Part shown: piece by piece, positions 23,007 to 32,929 of the stretch
How positions within the stretch are numbered: the stretch's first letter is position 1
Layout: every line of letters begins with the position of its first letter
DNA from: Helianthus annuus
Taxonomy: Eukaryota; Streptophyta; Magnoliopsida; Asterales; Asteraceae
DNA length: 64,000 bases
Assembly (NCBI RefSeq): GCF_002127325.2
Contig: NC_035435.2
Coordinates: 133,092,904-133,156,903, forward strand
Direction of reading: 5' to 3'
Notes under the pieces: model-generated
Told to the model about the DNA's origin: nothing
The model's input: only the letters and a program-made list of their open reading frames with translations
Databases searched by the model: none
Position numbers and translations under genes: made by a program

Positions 23007-23009
<3 letters not shown>

Positions 23010-23274
23010 TATGATTTTTTTAGAATATCGTGTGGTGTGATTTAGCGATTGTAGGACTGAACGTTAAATGAAAAGTTCGTGATCACTGTTCGGCGAGAAG
23101 TTTGTTTACATCCGTTCGTTTACTTAATGAACGAACATAAATAAAAAATTCTGTTCGGTTAGTTAAGCGAATGAACACGAACAAATATCTCGTTTGTTTA
23201 ATTGCATTCATGAAGCTTTGTTCATGTTCGTTTGTTTATGTTGTTTATTAAAAATCTTTTAACATTTATATTTT

Positions 23275-23729
23275 TTTATCTAAACTTTTTATATTCTTTA
23301 ATTCTTATTTATCTCATTACACAAAGTAATAATATACGGAAACCCTAGGTTTATCTTGTTTATACACCGCTCCATTTTCTTTCTCATTATTCATATCGAA
23401 AAATATTATCGACATTCGTTCAACAATAAGGGCTTCGAGGTCTAGCACCCCTCCCTCTCACCATCCACCTCTAGCCACCACCGTCTTCGCCGATTTTATC
23501 TGTGTTGGTTTGTGTTCGTGAACCGTTCGTGAACACGTTTATTTCCTTAATGAATGAACACGAACATAAAATCTCATTTAGTAAGTGTTCATAAACTATT
23601 CGTGAACACGTTGTATTCTTAACGAACGAACACGGATAAGACCTTGTTTGTGTTGTTCGATTCATTTACAACCCCAGCGATTGGTGATGGTTGTAAATTT
23701 GAAGGGTCATTGAACCGGCTGTGTTACAA
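23275..23729. repeat. 455-bp direct duplication, copy 1
   Basis: Matches 25550-26004 at a constant offset of 2275 bp, with about four to six differences. It includes a segment rich in 'cgttcgtgaacacg' and 'aacgaacgaacacg' motifs (23510-23660), related to 23060-23240 just upstream. That motif family is a common eroded repeat. The minus-strand frames in the two copies are nearly identical because of the duplication and are not supported as genes. Confidence 0.9.
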
Positions 23730-24077
23730 CTGATAGAAGAACAATCTTGTTAACGTTACCGTGTCTTGAAACCCTACATAGGAATGATTTAGTCTAGAAC
23801 TTTTACCGTCTTCAATCGATAAATGATGCAAATCATTGGTATGATAGTCGATCGAGTTCATGAGCACTGATGCTACAGAGTGTGGCATGAGTGAAAGTGA
23901 CGATGATGTTCGATTAGGGATGAAGGGGTTGGTGAACAAGACAGGGGTTCAAGATTGGAAGATTGGAAGTGTTTTGACTATAAAGCCCCTTTAGTCTTTT
24001 AATATAAGTTTCCTTCTCATTTAAATATCCTCTAATCTTAGCCCTTGATTTTTGATGATCTATGGATAGAAATTGTT

Positions 24078-24129
24078 CTTAGTGTTCTCACAAAAATCTT
24101 TGTTCTCAAGATAACCCTCCCCTATATAT
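24078..24129. mobile_element. Isolated Mutator-like terminus
   Basis: Read inward from the TA tract, this end is GGGGAGGGTTATCTTGAGAA, followed by spaced 'gtgagaac' and 'aagaac' motifs, resembling in style the TIRs of elements A-C. No partner end was found, so it marks a truncated element to its left (within 23730-24129, otherwise featureless). Confidence 0.45.
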
Positions 24130-24171
24130 ATATATAGGTCCGGCTAGGGGAGGATCTAGTCGCCTAATCCT

Positions 24172-24741
24172 TGTATACAAACTAACCCGGTTGTGCGGAA
24201 TCCAACCGAGATAGCAAACCGAGATCGAACACAACAATGATAATAAGGACACGAGATTCAACGATTAACACCTCTGTATTAATACTATGAAAGTCAGTTA
24301 CAGCACAAGGTTTACAAATGTATTCTGTAAACTCTCTCTCAGTTCTCTCGTGTGTGTGTTCTCTGTGTGCTCTCTTAACTAGTTCTGTCTTGTGACTGTC
24401 TATTTATAACACCAGCACCACGAAACGGAACTCGGCGAAACAGAACCACGGCGAAACAAGAAGATCATCGACGAAATGGAATCAAAGTCGACGAAAGGGA
24501 ATCATGGTCGACGAAACAAGTTTGTTTCGTCGACTCCCATCTGTTTCGCCGATTATGGGCTTGGGCCCAAAGGTTGAAGCCCACTGATGTGTTTAGCTGA
24601 CTTGTTATAAGCCCAAGGACTAAGTTCAAAGCCCTTCTATATCTTGGTCCGCTTTTCTTGTTCTTTCACACGACGGAGGAAAGTCGTGTCTTTAACCGAA
24701 TCACGTTAACCCGAGTCGCGTCCACAAATCGTGTATCAACA
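24172..24741 (-). repeat. Sirevirus-type LTR (3' LTR, minus strand)
   Basis: A 570-bp block with TG...CA ends. On the minus strand it starts TGTTGATACACG and ends TTTGTATACA, with TATAAATAG near 24410. It is immediately preceded (minus sense) by the purine tract CCAAGGGGGAGTT (24742-24756), so it is the downstream LTR of a minus-strand element. The LTR contains several 'cgacgaaac' repeats. The left flank has no partner LTR, so the insertion is partial. Confidence 0.7.
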
Positions 24742-25549
24742 AACTCCCCCTTGGACGCTACTAGCGAGATTCGCCTTTCATGACTTCTATGTCGGAGGAT
24801 CTTCAAAGTCTTCACGCGTTAAAAGAAGAAATTGTATCAACAAACTCCCCGATTCATGTAGGAAGTGTGTTGACAAACTCCCCCTTAACATAAGCTCCCC
24901 CTTGAGTTATGCTCGTGAATGACTTGATCATTAGTACTTGAGATCCTTGTGGTGTTGATGATGGCAGCGGCAACTCGAACATCTTTATCTTTTGAGTGCC
25001 TTCACGTCGTGTCTTCATTCGAAAGCTTGCCATCGACCATGTTCTCCTAGCCTTTAGCATCTGCACATGCAAGAAATCTAAACGCGTAATGAGAACAACT
25101 GCTTGGAATATAGTTAACATAAACAAATGACACACGTATGACCATATTTCAATCAACTACCGTCCGACAGTTTGAAAGTTTAACAAATTTATCAATTTCA
25201 GTTTTTAACTTTCAAAACTTGCAAATTTTGACCGATTATGAAGATTTAGTCAATTTGGTTTTCAATCAGGTTTCAGGCAACGAAGACTCGAGATCCAACA
25301 TCGTACAATCGAAAATAAGATAGAAATAAAATCTTTTTGGCTTTTAGAAAGTTTATATTAAAACACACCTAAAATCTTTTTGGTATTTTTGAATATTTCG
25401 AATGTAAAGACAGAAAGCAGTAAATAAATAAATATTTACAGACATTCTTTTTGCGAGTTTCGAGGGTAAGAGAATCATATCAGTGTACGGTCGTGCCAAA
25501 ACGCTCTTGTTGTTCAATTAGTTAAAATTAAGATAAGCATCCTATAACG
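24742..25549 (-). mobile_element. Truncated Sirevirus 3' non-coding region
   Basis: Several purine-tract-like blocks recur next to the LTR (plus-strand 'actcccccttgg', 'aactccccgatt', 'aactccccctta', 'gctcccccttgag' between 24742 and 24906). Repeated polypurine tracts before the 3' LTR are a recognised feature of Sireviruses. The rest is AT-rich without pol. The fragment stops at the 455-bp duplication (25550), which probably removed or displaced the remainder. Confidence 0.6.
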
Positions 25550-26004
25550 ATTATCTAAACTTTTTATATTCTTTAATTCTTATTTATCTCATTACACAAA
25601 GTAATAATATACGGAAACCCTAGGTCTATCTTGTTTATACACCGCTCCATTTTCTTTCTCATTATTCATATCGAAAAATATTATCGACATTCGTTCAACA
25701 ATAAGGGCTTCGAGGTCTAGCACCCCTCCCTCTCACCATCCACCTCTAGCCACCACCGTCTTCGCCGATTTTATCTGTGTTGGTTTGTGTTCGTGAACCG
25801 TTCGTGAACACGTTTATTTCCTTAATGAATGAACACGAACATAAAATCTCGTTTAGTAAGTGTTCATAAACTATTCGTGAACACGTTGTATTCTTAACGA
25901 ACGAACACGGATAAGACCTTGTTTGTGTTGTTCGACTCATTTACAACCCCGGCGATTGGTGATGGTTGTAAATTTGAAGGGTCATTGAACCGGCTGTGTT
26001 ACAA
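25550..26004. repeat. 455-bp direct duplication, copy 2
   Basis: Second copy of 23275-23729. The sequences before and after the two copies are unrelated, so this is a dispersed segment duplication rather than a simple tandem repeat. Confidence 0.9.
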
Positions 26005-26013
26005 GTTTACTTA

Positions 26014-26341
26014 GGGGATGTGTAGTGGGCGGCATGGCATGGGGCGGTATGCCTCTTCGCGCCGGCACACCGCCACGGAGGGCGCGATCGATCGAAAAAT
26101 TGTAGGAGGCGCGATGGTGATGGCGCCGTTATTCTTGTTCCTTTCCAACATTCCACCAATCAGAAACAAGCAATTTTTTTATATTAATTAATAAAGTTGA
26201 AAATTATTAAATAGGTAATGATGGGTAGGGGCTTTATGACTACGGGCTCTAGTGATATAACGCCCCATAAAGCCCCCGTGTGACGTGGCACGACACGTGT
26301 CGCATAACGCCCCACAAGAGGCTTTATGACTACGGATGGCC
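26014..26341. mobile_element. Tourist-like Harbinger MITE
   Basis: 328 bp flanked by TTA (26011-26013 and 26342-26344). The left end GGGGATGTGTAGT pairs with GGCCATCCGTAGT read inward from the right. The interior is GC-rich near the ends and AT-rich in the middle, with no coding capacity. Confidence 0.8.
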
Positions 26342-26344
26342 TTA

Positions 26345-27170
26345 TGTTGGTTTATTGAAGAAGATAACAACTTACTCTTGTTAAGAATATTTATTACCGT
26401 TCTTGGTGTAACAGAAAGAGATGATACTATTTATACATAACTTGTATGTTTTAACATCATTATTAATGTACGTATACGTTTTGTAACATCAAAAAATTAA
26501 TCCGGTTATATTTAATTAATGGAAACTCCGATTAAACCATGACAACTTAACTTATCAAGTTTAAACATCAATATGTAACTAAAAGTCTATTAGTAAAACT
26601 TGACAAACCATGTATAATGTTAAACGAAAGTTGTATTTAACTTCAGGATCAACCAAAAGTGACATGCATTATCATAAAGATATTTCCGAGAACACTTAAA
26701 ATCGACTATGTAAACAACTGGTCGTTTTGCACAAAGTCGTTTCTTGAGAAGAACTCTTAGAAATATGAACTTGAGATTACCGAGAATGGTAGAGGTTGGA
26801 ACAATATTAGAACGTTTCCAACTCATGGCAACTAGTGTTATCTGTTAAACATCTCATTTGTGTAACTTCTCCCATTTTCTTTAGTTTAAATTAAAGGTCA
26901 TGTGTTTTATAACTCAACTAGTTGAAATCGAATTTATAAGAGATTGTCTCATCTTTTGGATTAAATTTACTATTATAGATGTTTTTACATACCCAGATAG
27001 TTTAATTTGTATAAGCATATGATGAATCTATGGTTGCATCTCAGTAAGTTTTCAAGAAAATTGTCGTGTTTTGGTCTATAGTTAGTTTTTGTGTAAGAAC
27101 GAGTTAATGCTACCCGCGCGTTGCAGCGGGATATTGATTATTACGTAGGTTTGTAAAGCCAATTTAATAA
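26345..27170. other. Non-coding interval with a dispersed repeat
   Basis: 26760-27020 is a diverged relative of the sequence flanking the Copia insertion (5270-5340 joined to 10069-10290). A short minus-strand frame at 26620-26826 looks protein-like in places but is too short to classify. Around 27115 'cccgcgcgttgcagcggg' could form a hairpin of Helitron type, but no terminus follows it. Confidence 0.4.
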
Positions 27171-27175
27171 CATTT

Positions 27176-27678
27176 TGATGTAGCGCGTGAAACGGAAAAA
27201 ATGAAGATTACACGTTGATTCTACGAATACCCGTGTAGTTATTCCCCAACCCCCAAATTGTAACCCCAAAGGCCACGGAATTTGAAGTGAAAAAAAAAAA
27301 TGTTTTCTCAAAATTCAATTCTGATTCTTCCAATTACTAATGAGACATATAAATAAGGACAGAAATTCGAAATGGGCCTAAAAAAGATAACGGGCCAAAC
27401 ACACGGCCTAAAACAAAATGCCCAAAATAGTCCAAAAAACATAAAAATGCAAATAAGTAATGGAAATAAACGTTTTTTGGCCCGGACGATGACCCAAACC
27501 GCCGTAGGCCGTTTGCAGCAAGATGGGGCTCGTTCTCGCGTTCGAATCGCCTGGTCGCACGTCCCAAACGGACCCCCGTAGCCCAAGTTAGAGCCATTTT
27601 AGTGAAGGCCCTTTTGTTACGCGGTCTTGGGCCTCCAAGTACAAAATAGCCCGTTCCTCCACACTTGGGCCCACATCA
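27176..27678 (-). repeat. CRM-like 3' LTR carrying the pol C-terminus
   Basis: 503-bp LTR, downstream in minus sense. The pol frame continues 91 nt into it and stops at 27588-27590. Confidence 0.92.
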
Positions 27679-30600
27679 TTCCCCCCTGGATAGACAAAAT
27701 TCGCCCTCGAATTACCAACAGTTTCATCATCAGAAGACTCTCCATAATAAGGCAACAGATGCTTCACGTTAAACACATCAGCACAACGAATGTGACTAGG
27801 CAGTTTTAGACGATATGCATTTGGATTGATCTTCTCCACGATTTCAACTGGGCCAATCTTCTTCGCTGATAACTTGTTGTATTCCCCAACTGTAAAACGA
27901 TCTTTAGTCAAAACAGCCCAAACAAAGTCACCTTCCTCGAACTCAACATGCCTACGCTTCTGATCAGCAGCTTGCTTATACTTCAGATTAGCTCGGGTCA
28001 AATGATCATACACAGCATTATGAACTTCATGTAGACCCTCTACAAAATCCTGAACTTTCTTTGGAACAGATCCAGAAACAGGAAGAGACATCAAATCAAG
28101 TGGTCCCCGAGGCTGAGATGAATAAACTATCTGAAATGGGCTATACCCAGTGCTCCGATTGACAGCATGATTATGAGCAAACTCAGCTTGGCACAACTTT
28201 TGATCCCATGCCTTCACATGATCCCCAACTAAACACCTCAGCAAATTTCCAAGTGACCGATTAACAACTTCAGTTTGCCCATCAGTTTGTGGGTGATAAG
28301 CACTACTGAAGTTGAGTTGAGTATTCACCATCTTCCACAAGCTACGCCAAAAATGACTCAGAAATCGGGTATCCCGATCAGACACAATTGAAGAAGGTAG
28401 CCCATGCAAACGGTACACATCACAAAAAAATAGTTGGGCTACATTGACAGCATCAGTCGTCTTCTTGCAGGGAATAAAGTGTACCATCTTAGAAAACCGA
28501 TCCACCACAACAAATATGGAATCATTACCTCTCTGAGTACGAGGTAACCCCAACACGAAATCCATACTAATATCAACCCATGGCTGTGAAGGGATTGGCA
28601 AAGGCATATAGAGACCTGCATTGGTAGCCGTACCCTTGGAAACCTGACAAACACGGCACCTCTTCACATAACGATCCACCTCTTTTCTCATAGTTGGCCA
28701 ATAATAAGAAGCTTGAACCAATTGTAAAGTACGATCACGACCAACATGCCCTTCACCATGTAACTCCTTAATAATCTTTAAGCGAAGACTAGAATCGGGA
28801 ATACATAGCTGATTCCCCTTGAACAGAAAACCATCATGCAAAAGAAAATCTGACTTTTGCCCAGTTTCCACATCCTGCAAAATAACTGAGAAATAAGGGT
28901 CAATAGCTAACTGCTCACGAATGACCTTCAAACCCGGCACATCAACCCTCATAGATACAAGCAGATTACTCCTCCTGCTTAAGGCATCAGCAACCTTATT
29001 TGAAACACCAGTCTTGTGTTTGACCACAAAAGTAAACTTCTCAAGAAAGGCCAACCATCGCCCATGTTTATGAGATACCTTGTCTTGAGTACGGATGTGC
29101 CTTAGGGAATCATGATCAGTGAATAAGACAAACTCCTTTTGAAACAAGTAATGGTGCCAATGCTTTACAGCTTGGACCACTGCATAAAACTCTAGGTCAT
29201 AAGTACTGTACCTCAACTTAGGCCCAGTTAACTTCTCGCTAAAATAAGCAACAGGTCGACCACCCTGACTAAGAACCCCACCAATTCCAACCTTTGAGGC
29301 ATCAGTATGAAGTTCAAAAACTTGAGAAAAATTAGGCAATACCAGAATTGGTGCTGTAGTGAGCTTCTCTTTCACAACTTGAAAAGCCAACTCTGCCTCA
29401 TCCGTCCATACAAACGTCTTCCCCTTCATACAATCTGTCACTGGGGCCATAATAGAACTGAAGTGTGGAATAAACCGTCTGTAAAAAGAAGCAAGCCCAT
29501 GAAAACTACGAACTTCAGTAATGGTAGTAGGAGTTGGCCAATTTTGAACAGCCGCCACTTTGGATTCATCAACCTGTATCCCATCACCAGAAATAACATA
29601 CCCCAAGAATAACACTTTAGGGGTCATGAACACACACTTCTTGGTGGCTGCATAAAAACGATCCCTGCGAAGTAAGGCCAAAACCTGCCTCACATGCACA
29701 ACATGGTCGCTGAAAGAAGCACTATAAATGAGAATGTCATCAAAATACACAACCACAAACTTCCCAATAAAAGGCCTAAGCAACTCATTCATCACACACA
29801 TAAAAGTACTAGGTGCGTTTGATAAACCAAATGGCATCACCAACCACTCATACAATCCTTCACGAGTCTTGAAGGCAGTCTTCCACTCGTCACCCGGTCT
29901 AAGACGAATCTGGTAATAACCACTCTTCAAATCTAACTTCGTAAAAATACTAGCACCACTAATTTGATCAAGCAAATCATCAAGTCGAGGAATAGGAAAC
30001 CTGTACCTCACAGTAATCTTGTTGATTGCTCGACTGTCAACACACATACGCCAAGTACCATCTTTCTTTGGAGTCAGTAAAGCCGGAACAGCACAAGGGC
30101 TCATACTTTCACGAACGTGGCCCTTAGAAATTAACTCCTCAACCTGTCTTCGCAACTCCTCATGCTCAGCAGGGCTCATCCTGTAATGTGGTCTGTTGGG
30201 TAACTGTGACCCAGGCTCCAAATCAATATGATGTTGGATGTCACGCAAAGGTGGTAACCCATCAGGCAACTCAACAGGAAAAACATCAGAAAATTCCTCA
30301 AGCAAATGAGCCATAGCATCAGGAATTTCGACTTCCTCGGGCACCGCCTTCCCTATCAAAACAAAAACACTGTCCGTATCCTCCAACTCTTCTAGAAACT
30401 GACTGATGGTCAACAAAGTACCCGACTGTTTTGCGGCTAACTGCTTAGGCTTGCTAGGAACAAGAGTGATCTTCACACCACCAAACAGAAAACTATAAGT
30501 ATTGGACCGCCCGTTATGTTCTATATTACGCTCGTACTCCCAAGGTCTGCCCAACAATAAGTGACACGCGTCCATAGGGACCACATCACACACGACATCA

Positions 30601-31985
30601 TCCCTGTACGTGGACCCAATGGAAATTGAAACAAGTGCCCTTTTAGATATCGTCACTTCACCTCCTTTTTTCAGCCATTGAAGCTTGTACGGTTTCGGGT
30701 GACTCTCTGTCTTCAAGGCCAACTTTTGAACTGCCTCTTCAGAAATCAGATTGTCACAACTCCCCGAATCAATGACAAACGTGCAAACCTTCCCCAAAAT
30801 GGTACATGTTGAGTGGAAGATGTTGTGTTTCAGCCAGTCATCCCCATCTGCCTTTGGTGTATAGCAAGAACGCCTAACCACCAAGTTCACCCCAACATCA
30901 CCGGTCACAACCTCCTTTTCATATTCAGTTTCTTCATCGTACACTGGGTTATTCTCATACTCTTCATACTGATCATCCTCAGACTCAGCAAATAAGTGCC
31001 TTTTACCAGCCTTTTTGCACTCAGCTTGACGATGGCCTGTTTCACCACAACTGAAACATCTCGGACCACTACTGCTAGCCCCCTTAGAAGTAGGCCCGGT
31101 ATTACTACCCCCTGGCTTCCCTTGACTAGGCCCGCCATGTGGTGTCCCACTGCCTGACCCAACGTTTCCCCCAGCAGGGGTAAATGAACCGCCCACCCGA
31201 CGGTTTTGCTTCTCAAAGGCCAACGCCCGTTGGTGTGCCTCAGGAATGGTTAACGGATCAAAGAGATTCACGGCCTCCATGATTTGAACCCTTAGACCCC
31301 CAATATACCGAGAAACAAGTTGCTCCTCCGGTTCTTGAATATCATTCCTCGCAATCAACTGGTAAAACTCTGTGGTATAATCATCAACCGATTTTGCCCC
31401 CTGTTTCAAATTCTGCAGACGCTAGTACATCAACCTTTGAAAATTATGAGGCAAAAAATTGGACCGTAAGCACTTTTTCATCTTGGCCCACGTCACGATC
31501 CTTGACTTCCCGAGTCTATTCCGTGTTAATTTCAATTGTTGCCACCACGCAGAGGCCCTACCACGTAACCTGGTAGCGATCAAGGCCACCCGCTTGTTTT
31601 CAGACACCTCCTTGTACTTGAACACCTCCTCTATGGTAGCCAACCAATCGATGAACCCCTCCGGATTCAAACTAGACCCATCAAATTCCGGAATATCAAC
31701 TCTTATTCCAGAATCCCAACGCCTGTTACCCCCTCCACGTTCACCCCTTGGTCGCCCTTCCTGTTCGTCTTCGGAAGACGAACCGTCACCAAATGGGTTA
31801 CTAAAATCAGAACCATACCCGTCATTGGGTCCCTGCCTCCTACGATTGATCAAATCGGCCATCCGATCAGTCAACTGATTGACCACTTGATCCAACCGTT
31901 CATCCACCCTCGCCATAAGTCGCTGCTCCAACTCTCGTTCATACACTTCATCAAGAGGCCTGTTGTTGTTTCTCCTCGGAGGCAT
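27588..31985 (-). pseudogene. CRM-like Gypsy gag-pol with one nonsense codon
   Basis: The frame starts at ATG 31985 (MPPRRNNNRPL) with an acidic/Arg-rich N-terminus and a Retrotrans_gag domain. A TAG at 31422-31424 stands where relatives have Gln (CAG), and the same frame resumes at once. Then come a zinc knuckle (CFSCGETGHRQAEC), protease (VIDSGSCDNLIS), reverse transcriptase (SRAINKITVRYRFPIPRLDD, VVVYFDDILIYS), RNase H (LHTDASKVGIGGVLSQ) and integrase (HHCC near CRVCQVSKG; MDFVLGLPRTQRGNDSIF; SDRDTRF). There is no classical chromodomain. The C-terminus instead runs through the purine tract (coding PGGN) into the LTR, ending SLKWL. A pol tail overlapping the LTR is typical of CRM chromoviruses, whose tail helps centromere targeting. 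One reversion would reopen the polyprotein. Confidence 0.9.
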
Positions 31986-32017
31986 TTTGAGCCAGGAATT
32001 TCGGCTCTGATACCAAC

Positions 32018-32523
32018 TGATGTAGCGCGTGAAACGGAAAAAATGAAGATTACACGTTGATTCTACGAATACCCGTGTAGTTCTTCCCCAACCCCCAAAT
32101 TGTAACCCCAAAGGCCACGGAATTTGAAGTGAAAAAAAAAACTGTTTTCTCAAAATTCAATTCTGATTCTTCCAATTACTAATGAGACATATAAATAAGA
32201 ACAGAAATTCGAAATGGGCCTAAAAAAGATAACGGGCCAAACACACGGCCTAAAACAAAATGCCCAAAATAGTCCAAAAAACATAAAAATGCAAATAAGT
32301 AATGGAAATAAACGTTTTTTTTTGGCCCGGACGATGACCCAAACCGCCGTAGGCCGTTTGCAGCAAGATGGGGCTCGTTCTCGCGTTCGAATCGCCTGGT
32401 CGCACGTCCCAAACGGACCCCCGTAGCCCAAGTTAGATCCATTTTAGTGAAGGCCCTTTTGTTACGCGGTCTTGGGCCTCCAAGTACAAAATAGCCCGTT
32501 CCTCCACACTTGTGCCCACATCA
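32018..32523 (-). repeat. CRM-like 5' LTR
   Basis: 506-bp LTR, upstream in minus sense, followed by the primer binding site. It differs from its partner by a few substitutions and a longer T run (32315-32323). Confidence 0.92.
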
Positions 32524-32563
32524 CATTTTAACCTTAATAAATCAAAGCAAAATATAATACACA

Positions 32564-32925
32564 CTAGGTTATAACCCCGTGTATTACACGGATTGAATAA
32601 ATAAATTTTATATACTAATTAATAAAACAATATATCTTTAAAAACTCTTTTTATTGTACGGGTTGAATAAATGTAATTTTATATATTAAATAATAAAAAA
32701 ATATATCTATAGGAACCATATTGTACCTGTTTAATAAATGTAATTTTATATACCAAATAATAAAAAAAGTTATATCATTAAAACCATATGTATTATACGG
32801 GTTGAATAAATGTAATATTGTTTACCTAATAATAAAAAAGTTATATCTTAAAAAACCCCCGTGTATTACACGGCTTGAGTAAATATGATTTTATATACCA
32901 AATAATAAGAAAATTATATTTGAAA
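32564..32925. repeat. Tandem repeats in Helitron H1 3' region
   Basis: About five imperfect copies of a unit of roughly 70-80 bp ('gtgtattacacgg(g)ttgaat' then 'aaatgtaattttatatacca'), matching the array in the second Helitron at 54363-54680. Each unit contains part of the terminal hairpin, so the 3' terminus has been amplified inward. Confidence 0.8.
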
Positions 32926-32929
32926 AAAA

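Larger units (their letters stand above)
27176..32523 (-). mobile_element. Gypsy (chromovirus, CRM-like) retrotransposon, nearly intact
   Basis: LTRs at 27176-27678 and 32018-32523 begin TGATGTAGCGCG and end CCCACATCA, with a CATTT duplication at 27171-27175 and 32524-32528. In minus orientation the primer site TTGGTATCAGAGC lies next to the 5' LTR (about 32004-32016) and the purine tract AGGGGGGAA lies next to the 3' LTR (27679-27687). One polyprotein frame crosses nearly the whole interior with a single in-frame stop. The LTRs differ by only a handful of bases, so insertion is recent. Confidence 0.93.

Noticed and set aside
23275..26004. 455-bp repeats as LTRs of a retrotransposon
   Set aside because: No TG...CA ends, no primer site or purine tract beside them, and a separate Sirevirus LTR lies inside.
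27115..27135. Hairpin cccgcgcg...gcggg as a Helitron end
   Set aside because: No CTRR terminus lies at the right distance on either strand.
27308..27597. Frames in the CRM-like LTRs (and 32150-32442)
   Set aside because: Near-identical frames occur in both LTRs because LTRs are duplicates; no domain is recognisable.
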